This document shows positions 14,293 through 22,517 of a stretch of 64,000 nt of DNA, in pieces. The notes below the pieces were generated by a model. That model saw only the letters and a list, made by a program, of their open reading frames with translations. It did not search any database and was not told the origin of the DNA. A program made the position numbers and the translations under genes. Each line of letters begins with the position of its first letter. The stretch's first letter is position 1. This DNA comes from QHXW01 sp035280425 (GTDB lineage Bacteria > Acidobacteriota > Terriglobia > Bryobacterales > Bryobacteraceae), in contig DATEFW010000034.1 of assembly GCA_035280425.1 (NCBI GenBank), forward strand, positions 186,001 through 250,000, read 5' to 3'.

Positions 14293-15291
14293 ATGGCCAT
14301 CCGCACGACAGTGGTGGGAAGTTACCCGGCGCCGCACTGGCTGCTCGGCGACGCCTCGCGCGTCACGCTGCGCGACGCGGTGATGGTGGTGTTAAAGACG
14401 CAAGAACTGGCCGGAATCGATGTCATTGCCGATGGCGAGCTCAACCGCTTCAATCCCAGCCATCCGGAAACCAACGGCATGATCGATTATTTTGTCAGCC
14501 GCATGGACGGCATCGCCACGCGATTTTCGATCAGCGATCTGGAAAAATTTCGCACCGATGCGGGGACGGCGTATCGCATCGAACCGGCTGGCGTGGTGAC
14601 GTGCGACATCGGCGAGGGCACGCTGAACCTGCCGCGCGATTACGAATTCACGCGAGCGCTGACCTCGCATCCGCTCAAGTTCACGTGTACCGGGCCGCAC
14701 ATGCTGGCCAAGGTATTGACCGACCGCCACTACAACAATCGCGGCAAGCTGGCGATGGCGATCGCGGGCGTTCTGCGCCGGCAGCTCGAGCGTATCAACG
14801 CCGACGTCATCCAGCTCGATGAAGCCAACATCAGCGGACATCCGGAGGACCGGGAATGGGCAGCGGCGGCGATCAATCATGTGCTCGAGGGCATTCGCGG
14901 CGAACGCGCCATTCACGTTTGCTTCGGCAACTACGCCGGCCAGAGCGTGCAGAAAGGCTTCTGGTATGATCTGATCCCGTTTTTTAACCAGCTCTCCGCG
15001 AATCATCTGGTGCTCGAGTTCGCGCGGCGCGGCTACGAGGAGCTCAAGGCGTTTCGCGATCTGGATCCGCGGATTGGATTGGGACTCGGAGTGATTGATA
15101 TTAAGGACAACGGCGTGGAGGCTCCGGACCTGATTGCGCGGCGGTTGGAGCACGCGGCTTCCACGATCGGTCCGGATCGCGTGCGTTTCGTGCATCCCGA
15201 CTGCGGCTTTTGGATGCTGCAGCGGTCGATCGCCGATGCGAAAATGCGGGCGCTGGTTGAGGGCAGAAATCTTTATGAAGGCCGCCGTTAG
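14293..15291 (+). CDS. Core methionine synthase-like protein (MetE C-terminal domain only)
   Basis: A 332-residue protein equal to only the catalytic barrel of cobalamin-independent methionine synthase. The zinc ligands of MetE have clear counterparts: His and Cys in IHVCFGNY, Glu in LVLEFARRG and Cys in HPDCGFWML. The N-terminal half of classical MetE is absent, as in archaeal-type core MetE. It may use a methyl donor other than polyglutamyl-methylTHF, for example a corrinoid protein. VVGSYPAPHWL at the start is typical. The following TolB-like gene begins inside its 3' end. Confidence 0.82.
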   Translation: MAIRTTVVGSYPAPHWLLGDASRVTLRDAVMVVLKTQELAGIDVIADGELNRFNPSHPETNGMIDYFVSRMDGIATRFSISDLEKFRTDAGTAYRIEPAGVVTCDIGEGTLNLPRDYEFTRALTSHPLKFTCTGPHMLAKVLTDRHYNNRGKLAMAIAGVLRRQLERINADVIQLDEANISGHPEDREWAAAAINHVLEGIRGERAIHVCFGNYAGQSVQKGFWYDLIPFFNQLSANHLVLEFARRGYEELKAFRDLDPRIGLGLGVIDIKDNGVEAPDLIARRLEHAASTIGPDRVRFVHPDCGFWMLQRSIADAKMRALVEGRNLYEGRR

Positions 15292-16276
15292 TTTGCTGGC
15301 CGCGTGCGTTGCGGCGTACGCAGGCTCGCTTCGCCTCGAAAACATTCGGCAGCTTACTTTCGGAGGGCAGAACGCGGAGGCATACTGGGCGCCCGACGGC
15401 CGTCGGCTGATATTTCAATCCACGCGTGCGCCATATGAGTGCGACCAGATCTTCATCATGAACGCCGATGGATCGGACGTGCACCTGGTCTCTACCGGGA
15501 AGGGCCGGACTACTTGCGGTTACTTTCTTCGCGACGGACGGCGGATCGTGTATGCGTCAACGCATGAAGCCGCGGATGCATGTCCGACGCCGCCCGATCG
15601 CAGCAAAGGCTATGTATGGGGCGTGTTTCCGGGCTACGACATTTATCTGGCGACCGACACCGGGAAGATTCTCAAGAAGCTGACCGATTCCCCGGGCTAC
15701 GATGCCGAAGCCACGGTGAACTGGAAGACGGGGACGATTGTCTACACGTCGCTGGCTTCCGGTGATCTCGATCTGTGGACGATGCACGACGACGGCTCGC
15801 ACAAGCGCCGCATCACGACGGCAACAGGTTACGATGGCGGCGCTGTTTTCTCGCGCGACGGAAAGCACTTGGTCTGGCGCGCCAATTATCCGGCGAGCCA
15901 AGAGGCGATGGAGCGCTACAAGAGCCTGCTGGCGGAAAATCTTACCGCGCCAATGAAGATGGAACTCGTCGTCGCGGACGCGGAAGGTAGGAACGCCCGT
16001 ACGATTACGCACTTCGGCTGCGCGGCGTTCGCGCCTACGTTTACGCCGGACGGCCGCAAAATTCTGTTTGCCTCCAACAAGAACAATTGCGATGGCCGCA
16101 AATTCGAGCTGTTCCTGGTTAATCTGGATGGCAGCGGGCTGGAACAGGTCACGGACTTCGGAGGCTTCACGGCCTTCCCGGAAGTCTCGCCGAATGGGAA
16201 GCAGATCGTTTTTGCATCGGACCGCGACGCCAAACAGCGTTACGAATTCAACATATTCGTGGCGGACTGGAAGTAA
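15275..16276 (+). CDS. TolB/PD40-type beta-propeller, exported
   Basis: A 333-residue protein from the ATG at 15275, which overlaps the previous gene by 17 bases and opens a signal peptide (MKAAVSLLAACVAAYAG). PD40 repeats are easy to see: EAYWAPDGRRLIFQSTR, IFIMNADGSDVHLVSTG, VNWKTGTIVYTSLASGDLDL, AVFSRDGKHLVWRAN, FTPDGRKILFASNKN and PEVSPNGKQIVFASDRD. The blades resemble TolB but there is no TolB N-terminal domain. Probably a periplasmic or outer-surface scaffold. Frame overlap with a MetE-like enzyme suggests cotranscription, not shared function. Confidence 0.88.
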   Translation: MKAAVSLLAACVAAYAGSLRLENIRQLTFGGQNAEAYWAPDGRRLIFQSTRAPYECDQIFIMNADGSDVHLVSTGKGRTTCGYFLRDGRRIVYASTHEAADACPTPPDRSKGYVWGVFPGYDIYLATDTGKILKKLTDSPGYDAEATVNWKTGTIVYTSLASGDLDLWTMHDDGSHKRRITTATGYDGGAVFSRDGKHLVWRANYPASQEAMERYKSLLAENLTAPMKMELVVADAEGRNARTITHFGCAAFAPTFTPDGRKILFASNKNNCDGRKFELFLVNLDGSGLEQVTDFGGFTAFPEVSPNGKQIVFASDRDAKQRYEFNIFVADWK

Positions 16277-16392
16277 CGGGCACACCGCCAACGGCCGCTA
16301 AGTTTTTCAGCAACATTCGCTCGCTATCCGGGTTCCTCTAATCGATCCCTTGCTTCCACCGGTAACGGGAGCGGAATGGAGCGAAAAAAAAG

Positions 16393-16806
16393 ATGAGTCA
16401 CCGAAACTTTTTCAGCGCAGCCGGGTTTATCTGCGGTTTACTGCTTGTGGCCGTACCGCAGCCGGCTCCGGCGCAGGATGGTGCGCCCGACCAGCGTGCC
16501 GACCGCAAAGATATCCGGCAAGATCGAAAAGATCTGAAACGGGATGTTAAGGATGTGAAGACGGACCAGCGGGACGCCAGAAAGGACCGTCGCGACATCC
16601 AAACCGACAAGAAAGATGCCCGCCAGGACATTAAAAACGGTCAATACAAAGAGGCGCGGCACGATCTGCGCGACTTACAGAAGGACAGCAAAGATCTCAA
16701 GCGCGACAAACGCGATCTGCGAAAAGACAAGCGCGACGTACGTGCGGATCGCCGCGATTTGCATCAGGATCGAAGAGATTTGCGCCGGGACAGGAGGGGT
16801 CGCTAA
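16393..16806 (+). CDS. Secreted, highly charged heptad-repeat protein
   Basis: A 137-residue protein. The signal peptide ends near PQPAPAQDG, then the chain is nearly all Arg, Lys and Asp in a seven-residue rhythm: KDLKRDV, KDVKTDQ, RDARKDR, RDIQTDK, KDARQDI, later RDLRKDK, RDVRADR, RDLHQDR, RDLRRDR. Alternating charges at fixed spacing should give a long, single, highly soluble alpha-helix or helical bundle. It could bind envelope polymers or metal. No known family recalled. Alanine/lysine composition differs sharply from neighbours. Confidence 0.72.
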   Translation: MSHRNFFSAAGFICGLLLVAVPQPAPAQDGAPDQRADRKDIRQDRKDLKRDVKDVKTDQRDARKDRRDIQTDKKDARQDIKNGQYKEARHDLRDLQKDSKDLKRDKRDLRKDKRDVRADRRDLHQDRRDLRRDRRGR

Positions 16807-16813
16807 CGCAGGC

Positions 16814-18184
16814 TTAGCTTGGGGGCTGGCCGCTGTCTGACTCCAGCCCCATCTGCGCGAGCCGGTATCGGAGGGCGTTCCGGGTAAGTCCCAGCAACCG
16901 GGCCGCCTGGCTTTTATTGCCGTCTGCTTTCTTGAGCGCCTCGCGGATGATCTCCTGCTCATATTGATCGAGCGTCATGCCGGGCGGAAGAGAGAAGTCG
17001 CCGCCGCCCGCGCGCGGGTGCGGCGCGTTGTCTAATTTTATGTCGCTCGCATCCAATTGTGGACCGTTGCACATCACGAGGCTGCGCTCGATCACGTTTT
17101 CCAGCTCGCGGACGTTACCTGGCCAGTGATAATCCATTAACTTAGCGAGAGCAGTTTGTGTTATTCCATTAACTCGATTATTCGTTTCAGCCGAGTACTT
17201 ACGAAGAAAATGTTCGACAAGAGAAGGGATGTCTTGTTTTCTCTCGCGCAGCGGCACCACATTAATGGGAACGACATTAAGACGGTAATACAAATCCTCG
17301 CGGAAGGTGCCTTGTTCCAGGGCTGCGCGTAAGTCCTGATTAGTGGCAGCAATCACCCTGACATCAATATGGTGCGTCTTATTACTCCCCAATCTTTCGA
17401 ACTCCCGCTCTTGGAGGACGCGGAGTAACTTCACCTGTATGGAGGGCGGCACATCGCCGATTTCATCGAGAAACACAGTGCCGGTGTCGGCCTGCTCAAA
17501 TTTACCCGGTTTTGAGTTTGTAGCTCCGGTAAACGCACCTTTCTCGTAACCGAATAACTCGCTTTCCATCAGGTTTTCCGGAAGGGCTGTGCAGTTGATT
17601 TTGACAAATGGATGATCGCGGCGTGGGGAATGAAAATGGATGGCGCGCGCAATCAAGTCCTTACCCACGCCGCTTTCCCCCGCCAGCAGAACCGTTGCGC
17701 GCGTGGGTGCGACCCGCTCGATGGTCGCAAAAATCTCCTGCATGGCCGGGCTACGGCCGATGATGTTATCGAATTGATAACGATGGCCGAGTTCTTCGCG
17801 CAGCTTGCGATTTTCATCGCGCAGCGCCCGGACTTCGAGCGCCTTGTGCACCACGGCCATCAGATGATCGAGCGAGAAAGGCTTCAACAGAAAGTCAGCG
17901 GCGCCGGCCTTCATCGCTTCCACCGCGATTTCCACAGTGCCGAACGCGGTCATGACGATGACGGGCGCCTGCATGTTCTGGCGGCGGATAGCGGCAAGCA
18001 ATTCGAGTCCATCCATGCCGGGCAGTTTGAGATCCGTCAGGACAAGATCGGCGCGTTCCACGAGCTTGAGCGCCTGCTCGGCCGAAGCGGCCTTATCCAC
18101 CTCGAAACCGGCGGTAGAGAGCTGGAGCTCGAGAACGCGGCGCAGTTTCTCTTCGTCATCCACCACCAGGACGCGCTGTTTCAT
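16814..18184 (-). CDS. NtrC-family sigma-54 response regulator
   Basis: A 456-residue three-domain regulator. Receiver domain 1-120 with phospho-acceptor Asp51 (LTDLKLPGMDG). AAA+ domain about 145-375 with Walker A GESGVGKD, the sigma-54 loop GAFTGA and Walker B-type VFLDEIGDVP. Fis-type helix-turn-helix at the end (GNKSQAARLLGLTRNALRYR). It should be phosphorylated by the kinase encoded just upstream in the same operon, whose stop it overlaps by four bases, and activate RpoN promoters. Target genes are not visible. Confidence 0.95.
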   Translation of the reverse strand: MKQRVLVVDDEEKLRRVLELQLSTAGFEVDKAASAEQALKLVERADLVLTDLKLPGMDGLELLAAIRRQNMQAPVIVMTAFGTVEIAVEAMKAGAADFLLKPFSLDHLMAVVHKALEVRALRDENRKLREELGHRYQFDNIIGRSPAMQEIFATIERVAPTRATVLLAGESGVGKDLIARAIHFHSPRRDHPFVKINCTALPENLMESELFGYEKGAFTGATNSKPGKFEQADTGTVFLDEIGDVPPSIQVKLLRVLQEREFERLGSNKTHHIDVRVIAATNQDLRAALEQGTFREDLYYRLNVVPINVVPLRERKQDIPSLVEHFLRKYSAETNNRVNGITQTALAKLMDYHWPGNVRELENVIERSLVMCNGPQLDASDIKLDNAPHPRAGGGDFSLPPGMTLDQYEQEIIREALKKADGNKSQAARLLGLTRNALRYRLAQMGLESDSGQPPS

Positions 18185-19434
18185 GTTTTTCGCTGGATCG
18201 GCAGGTAAACCCGGAATACGCTCCCTTTACCGGGCTCGCTTTCTACCGCTATTTTACCGCCGTGCTCATCCACGATCTTGGAAACAATGGCCAGCCCCAG
18301 CCCGACTCCGTCCGGTTTAGTTGTGAAAAACGGATTAAAGATCTGCTCGGCTCCTGCGGGGTCGATACCCGGGCCGCGATCGATCACCGCTGCCTCGGCA
18401 TTCCCTCCGGCCATGCGCGTCTTGACCGTAATGACCCCGTTTTCCGGAGCGGCTTGCGCGGCATTGAGCAGCAGATTGTAAAACACGCGTTCCATCAGCT
18501 CGGCATCGAACGGGAAGGGCATAAGGTCCGGCGAATAGTTCTTGTAAATGGTTACGTGGTACTGCGGAACGCCACGCTCCACCTGCGCTATGGCACGGTC
18601 CAGGACCTCTGTCAGATCCGCCGGCGCGAGCTTCAATTTCAGGGGCCGCGCAAAATCCAGAAATCGCGTGACCAGGGAATTGGTCCGGTCTACCTCGCTC
18701 GAAATGAATTCCGCCATTTCACGCGCCACGGCGTTTCCTTCCGCCACATTGCGCGCCAGCACTTCCGCGGAGGCCTTCATGGTGCCCAGCGGATTGCGCA
18801 GTTCATGGGCGAGCCCGGCGGTTAGCTGGCCTAGAGCGGCAAGGCGATCGGCGCGCCGCACGGCGGCTTCGGCTTCGCTCAGGTTACGATTGGCTTCTGC
18901 GAGCTGCTCAGCGGCCCGCTGATAATTCGCCGATTGGACGCGCAAGGCCGCCGACAGCGCATTGACCAGGTTTCCGACCACGGCAAGAAACAGCAGCCGC
19001 ATGATCAACACGCGGATCTGGTCGGGCTCGATTACGTAATAGCTGAAATCGATGAAAAGGAGGAACGAAAGGTACGAGCCGCAAGCGAGCAGCGTGAAGA
19101 TCAGGGTGGCCACAACTCCCAGGTAGGTCGCCGCTGAAACCACGGGAAGCAGCAGGATCAGGAAGTAGTTGCTGTCGATCGCGCCCGTGTATCCGATCAG
19201 CAGATAAGCCAGCACCAGTTGCAGCAGGATCCAGCAAATCCGTCCATTCCGGGTGGTGAAGAAGGGGACGGCGTACTCGGCGAACTCCAGAGCGGCCAGC
19301 GCGAACAGGAGCGAGACTTCGGAAGCATCCAGCGTCGGGCTCGCCGCCGCCAGTGCGGCGAACAGGACCAGCAGCATGATGTCCTGCGGGCGCACCTTTC
19401 GCATCCAGCGCAGCGCGCGAGTCAGCCAGGCCAC
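18181..19434 (-). CDS. Membrane sensor histidine kinase
   Basis: A 417-residue kinase with five or six transmembrane helices in the first 165 residues, little periplasmic loop, and then a short coiled coil (AAEQLAEANRNLSEAEAAV). HisKA with phospho-accepting His in LAHELRNPLGTMKAS and HATPase with DRGPGIDP, a G-box PFFTTKPDGVGLGLAI and a C-terminal VFRVYLP. The membrane-embedded sensor suggests a lipophilic or envelope signal. Cotranscribed with the NtrC-type regulator; divergent from rpsA with a 45-bp gap. Confidence 0.93.
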   Translation of the reverse strand: MAWLTRALRWMRKVRPQDIMLLVLFAALAAASPTLDASEVSLLFALAALEFAEYAVPFFTTRNGRICWILLQLVLAYLLIGYTGAIDSNYFLILLLPVVSAATYLGVVATLIFTLLACGSYLSFLLFIDFSYYVIEPDQIRVLIMRLLFLAVVGNLVNALSAALRVQSANYQRAAEQLAEANRNLSEAEAAVRRADRLAALGQLTAGLAHELRNPLGTMKASAEVLARNVAEGNAVAREMAEFISSEVDRTNSLVTRFLDFARPLKLKLAPADLTEVLDRAIAQVERGVPQYHVTIYKNYSPDLMPFPFDAELMERVFYNLLLNAAQAAPENGVITVKTRMAGGNAEAAVIDRGPGIDPAGAEQIFNPFFTTKPDGVGLGLAIVSKIVDEHGGKIAVESEPGKGSVFRVYLPIQRKT

Positions 19435-19479
19435 GGTGCTATCTTAGCTGCGATTGTGCCAAAATAAAATTAAAGTCTC

Positions 19480-21204
19480 ATGGCAAACCCAGTCGCGGGC
19501 CGCGATCCGGAGACCACCGGCGCGGATCCGAATTCTTCGTTTGGCGAACTACTGTCCCAGTATGAGCGGGCGCACGCCTCTTCGCGGGAGCAGGAAGGCG
19601 CAGGCCGCGAAGGGACCGTCGTCGCCGTAACGGGCGACCAGGTGTTCGTCGACGTCGGACTCAAAATCGAGGGTATCCTTCCCCTGGCCGAGGTTCGCGA
19701 CAAATCCGGCAGCGTGAGCGTCAAGGCCGGCGACAAACTGCATGTTGGCATCACGGGACGCAATGAGGAAGGCTATTACCTGCTTTCCAAGCTCAAGGTG
19801 CGGCGGCCCAAAGACTGGTCGGGGCTGGAGAAGGCATTTCAGGAGCAGCGGCCCATCGCGGGTGTGGTGACCGCAGTGGTCAAGGGCGGGTTGAGTGTGG
19901 ATGTCGGCGTGCGCGCCTTTATGCCGGCGTCTCGAAGCGGCGCCAAAGATGCCGCCGAGATGGAAAAACTGGTCGGCCAGGAAATCACGTGCAAAATCAT
20001 CAAGGTGGATGCGGCAGACGATGACGTGGTGGTTGACCGGCGCGCCGTAGTCGAACAGGAGCAAGCCCGCGAGCGCGAGGAGCGGGTAGCCGCCCTGAAG
20101 GAAGGCATGGTTGTGCACGGAACCGTGCGCAGTCTCACCGATTTCGGGGCTTTTGTGGATATTGGCGGTGTGGATGGCCTGCTGCACGTTACCGACATGT
20201 CGTGGGGCCGCGTGAACAAGCCTTCGGACCTGTTGAAGCTCGGGGACGAACTCGACGTGCAAATTCTCAAGATCGAACCCGGCAGCGGCAAACGCGGCCG
20301 GCGGATCTCGGTCGGCACTAAGCAGCTTCAGCCCGATCCATGGACGCTGGCCAATGAAAAATACAAAGCCGGCGACCGGGTGCGCGGCACGGTGACACGC
20401 CTGGCCGACTTCGGCGCGTTCGTCGAGCTCGAAGCGGGCATTGAAGGCCTGGTGCACCTGTCGGAGCTCTCCTGGTCCAAGAAAGTCCGCAAACCGTCGG
20501 ATGTGGTGAAACCGGCGGACGCGGTCGAAGTCGTCGTTCTCGGCGTTAACCCTGCCGACCGGCGCATTTCCCTCGGCCTCAAGCAGGCTTTGGGCGATCC
20601 ATGGGAACAGGCGGAAAAGCGCTTTCCGGCGGGCACCATCGTCGAGGGCCCCATTACCAGCCTCACCAAGTTCGGCGCATTTGTTGAGCTGGATCAAGGC
20701 CTCGAAGGCATGATTCATATTGCCGACATCAGCGCCGAGAAGCGCATCAATCATCCCCAGGATGTCTTAAAAGCCGGCCAGGCGGTTCGTGCCGTGGTGC
20801 TCGATGTGGATCGCTCCAAGCGGCGCATCCGGCTGGGGCTCAAGCAGCTCGAGCCCACGACGATGGATGAATACATCGCCGAACACAAAGAAGGCGACCT
20901 GGTCAGCGGGCGCGTCGCGGATGTATCGCGCGGGAAGGCGACGGTCGAACTGGGTGAAGGCATCCAAGCTTCGTGCGCCATCACAAACGCGGAATCAAAA
21001 GATACGGCGGTCGAATCGACCGCGGGCGGGAAGGCCGATCTGGCGGTCCTTAGCTCCATGCTGAACGCCAAGTGGAAGCTCGGGCAGAGTGCTGAATCCG
21101 GTCCCGGAAAACGCGAGCCGGCACGCGCCGGGCAGATCCGCAGTTTCCGGATATTAAAGCTGGATCCCGCTCAAAAGAGGATCGAATTGGAGCTGGCGAG
21201 CTGA
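19480..21204 (+). CDS. rpsA: Ribosomal protein S1 homologue, six S1 domains
   Basis: A 574-residue protein with six OB-fold S1 repeats: about 43-113 (GTVVAVTGDQVFVDVGLKIE), 127-200 (GVVTAVVKGGLSVDVGV), 210-285 (VRSLTDFGAFVDIGGVDGLL), 297-370 (VTRLADFGAFVELEAGIEGL), 382-457 (ITSLTKFGAFVELDQGLEGM) and a weaker 468-540. Size and domain count equal those of typical S1. It binds mRNA and helps load the small ribosomal subunit. The low-complexity N-terminus (DPETTGADPNSSFGELL) is usual for S1. It is the only core translation gene seen here. Confidence 0.88.
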   Translation: MANPVAGRDPETTGADPNSSFGELLSQYERAHASSREQEGAGREGTVVAVTGDQVFVDVGLKIEGILPLAEVRDKSGSVSVKAGDKLHVGITGRNEEGYYLLSKLKVRRPKDWSGLEKAFQEQRPIAGVVTAVVKGGLSVDVGVRAFMPASRSGAKDAAEMEKLVGQEITCKIIKVDAADDDVVVDRRAVVEQEQAREREERVAALKEGMVVHGTVRSLTDFGAFVDIGGVDGLLHVTDMSWGRVNKPSDLLKLGDELDVQILKIEPGSGKRGRRISVGTKQLQPDPWTLANEKYKAGDRVRGTVTRLADFGAFVELEAGIEGLVHLSELSWSKKVRKPSDVVKPADAVEVVVLGVNPADRRISLGLKQALGDPWEQAEKRFPAGTIVEGPITSLTKFGAFVELDQGLEGMIHIADISAEKRINHPQDVLKAGQAVRAVVLDVDRSKRRIRLGLKQLEPTTMDEYIAEHKEGDLVSGRVADVSRGKATVELGEGIQASCAITNAESKDTAVESTAGGKADLAVLSSMLNAKWKLGQSAESGPGKREPARAGQIRSFRILKLDPAQKRIELELAS

Positions 21205-21553
21205 ATTCCGCCGAAAAGCCTGCGATTTAAACCTTACGCCGGGTGGGAGCGCGGCGAGGTTAACATCGGTGGTGATCCTCTCGTAACTGCACTGCGCGAA
21301 CGCAAAAGGCGGCGCAGTTCATGGCACGACGCGATCAGGCGACGGAAGCCTACGGCAGCCTGATGAAACAGCTGCGCGCTTGCATGTTTTTTCCACCGGA
21401 TATCCACTAATCGTTCAACTCAATCGTCTGAAAATACGCCGCAAGATTTTTGAGGAAATTAACACACAATTCGAAAAAATTATTTGACGTTATCGTGTGC
21501 GAAGTGGCTAAATACAATTTGTTCTAATTTTAATGGAGGACCCTGGGGGAATA
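21205..21553. other. Intergenic region upstream of the AT-hook-like gene
   Basis: No gene is seen in this 349-bp gap. The right part becomes AT-rich and carries TTGACG (21484-21489) with TAAATA 19 bases later (21509-21514), a weak promoter candidate reading toward 21554. A strong ribosome site GGGGGA lies five bases before that ATG. Confidence 0.35.
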
Positions 21554-21838
21554 ATGGACGTTAAACGCATGGTGGCGGATCTGCGTGAGGAACTCGAGCA
21601 GCTCAATGAAGTCATCTTGAATCTGGAAAGGCTGGCCATGAGCCGCGAGAGGCGGCGCGGGCGTCCGCCAGCCGGCTTGACCATTGCGAGAAAACGGGGC
21701 CGTCCTCTGGGGAGCAAGAACAAAACCACTTCCGTCAGGCGTTCCCCAAGCCGGCCGTTGACCTTGGCGGAACAGCCCGAACGCGCCATGGCTGCCGGCC
21801 AGGCAGGTCCGCCCGAAACGATCGATATTCCCGCTTAG
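21554..21838 (+). CDS. Small protein with two AT-hook-like motifs
   Basis: A 94-residue protein from the ATG at 21554, chosen because GGGGGA precedes it at good spacing. Residues 1-35 form a short amphipathic helix (VADLREELEQLNEVILNLER), probably a dimer. Two GRP cores follow: RRRGRPPAG and RKRGRPLGSKN, which match the AT-hook that inserts into the minor groove of AT-rich DNA. The tail is Pro/Ala rich and disordered. It could be a nucleoid-associated or regulatory protein. It stands alone before the cox cluster. Confidence 0.7.
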   Translation: MDVKRMVADLREELEQLNEVILNLERLAMSRERRRGRPPAGLTIARKRGRPLGSKNKTTSVRRSPSRPLTLAEQPERAMAAGQAGPPETIDIPA

Positions 21839-22041
21839 ATCCGCCGGTGGCCCCCGGCCGATGTGCAATGCGCTAGTTCCCGATAGCGTTTTGTAAACTC
21901 AGATACTTTCCGTTGGAAATTGCCCGCAGTTCTTGCTGAAAGGCACGGCGGGTTTCGCCTTTCACACTCGAATCCGGCCGACACTTGATTTTCATCGCGT
22001 TTCGCGTCAACATCATAGACCGGCAAAAGGCAAGCCCTTCC

Positions 22042-22512
22042 ATGAAACGAAAAATCACATTAAAGATCAACGGGAAGTCCTATACGCACGAAGTCGAGCC
22101 GCGCGTGCTGCTGATTCATTACTTGCGCGAGACCGCCGGATTCACCGGACCGCACATCGGCTGCGAGACTTCCATTTGCGGCGCTTGTACCGTCGCACTC
22201 GACGGCAAAGCTGTGAAATCCTGCACGATGTTCGCCGTCCAGGCGGATGGCCGGGAGATTACCACGATTGAGGGCCTCGCTACCGACGGCCAGCTGCACC
22301 CGGTCCAGGAAGCTTTCTGGAACGAACATGGTTTACAGTGCGGGTTCTGCACGCCGGGAATGATCATGACCTCGAGACAACTGCTGGAGCGAAATCCGAA
22401 CCCCACCGAAGAGGAAATCCGCCACGGCCTAGAGGGTAATCTCTGCCGTTGCACCGGATATCAGCACATTGTGAACGCGGTGAAAGCCGCCGCGGCCAAG
22501 GCAGGAGCGTAG
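22042..22512 (+). CDS. coxS: CO dehydrogenase-like small subunit, two [2Fe-2S]
   Basis: A 156-residue electron-transfer subunit of the xanthine oxidase family. The ATG at 22042 opens MKRKITLKINGKSY. The plant-type cluster uses GCETSICGACTV with a later SCTMF cysteine; the second uses CGFC (LQCGFCTPGMIM) and CRCTGY. It passes electrons from the molybdenum subunit to FAD. First gene of coxS-coxL-coxM-coxG. The 200 bp before it hold no gene. Confidence 0.93.
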   Translation: MKRKITLKINGKSYTHEVEPRVLLIHYLRETAGFTGPHIGCETSICGACTVALDGKAVKSCTMFAVQADGREITTIEGLATDGQLHPVQEAFWNEHGLQCGFCTPGMIMTSRQLLERNPNPTEEEIRHGLEGNLCRCTGYQHIVNAVKAAAAKAGA

Positions 22513-22517
22513 GGGCT

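Noticed and set aside
16277..16392. Sigma-54 promoter for the charged repeat protein, given the NtrC gene beside it
   Set aside because: No GG-N10-GC pair with the right flanks was found.
19549..20754. A 401-codon reverse ORF opposite rpsA
   Set aside because: A shadow of the six S1 domains; composition (His/Ala/Arg rich) is that of antisense reading.
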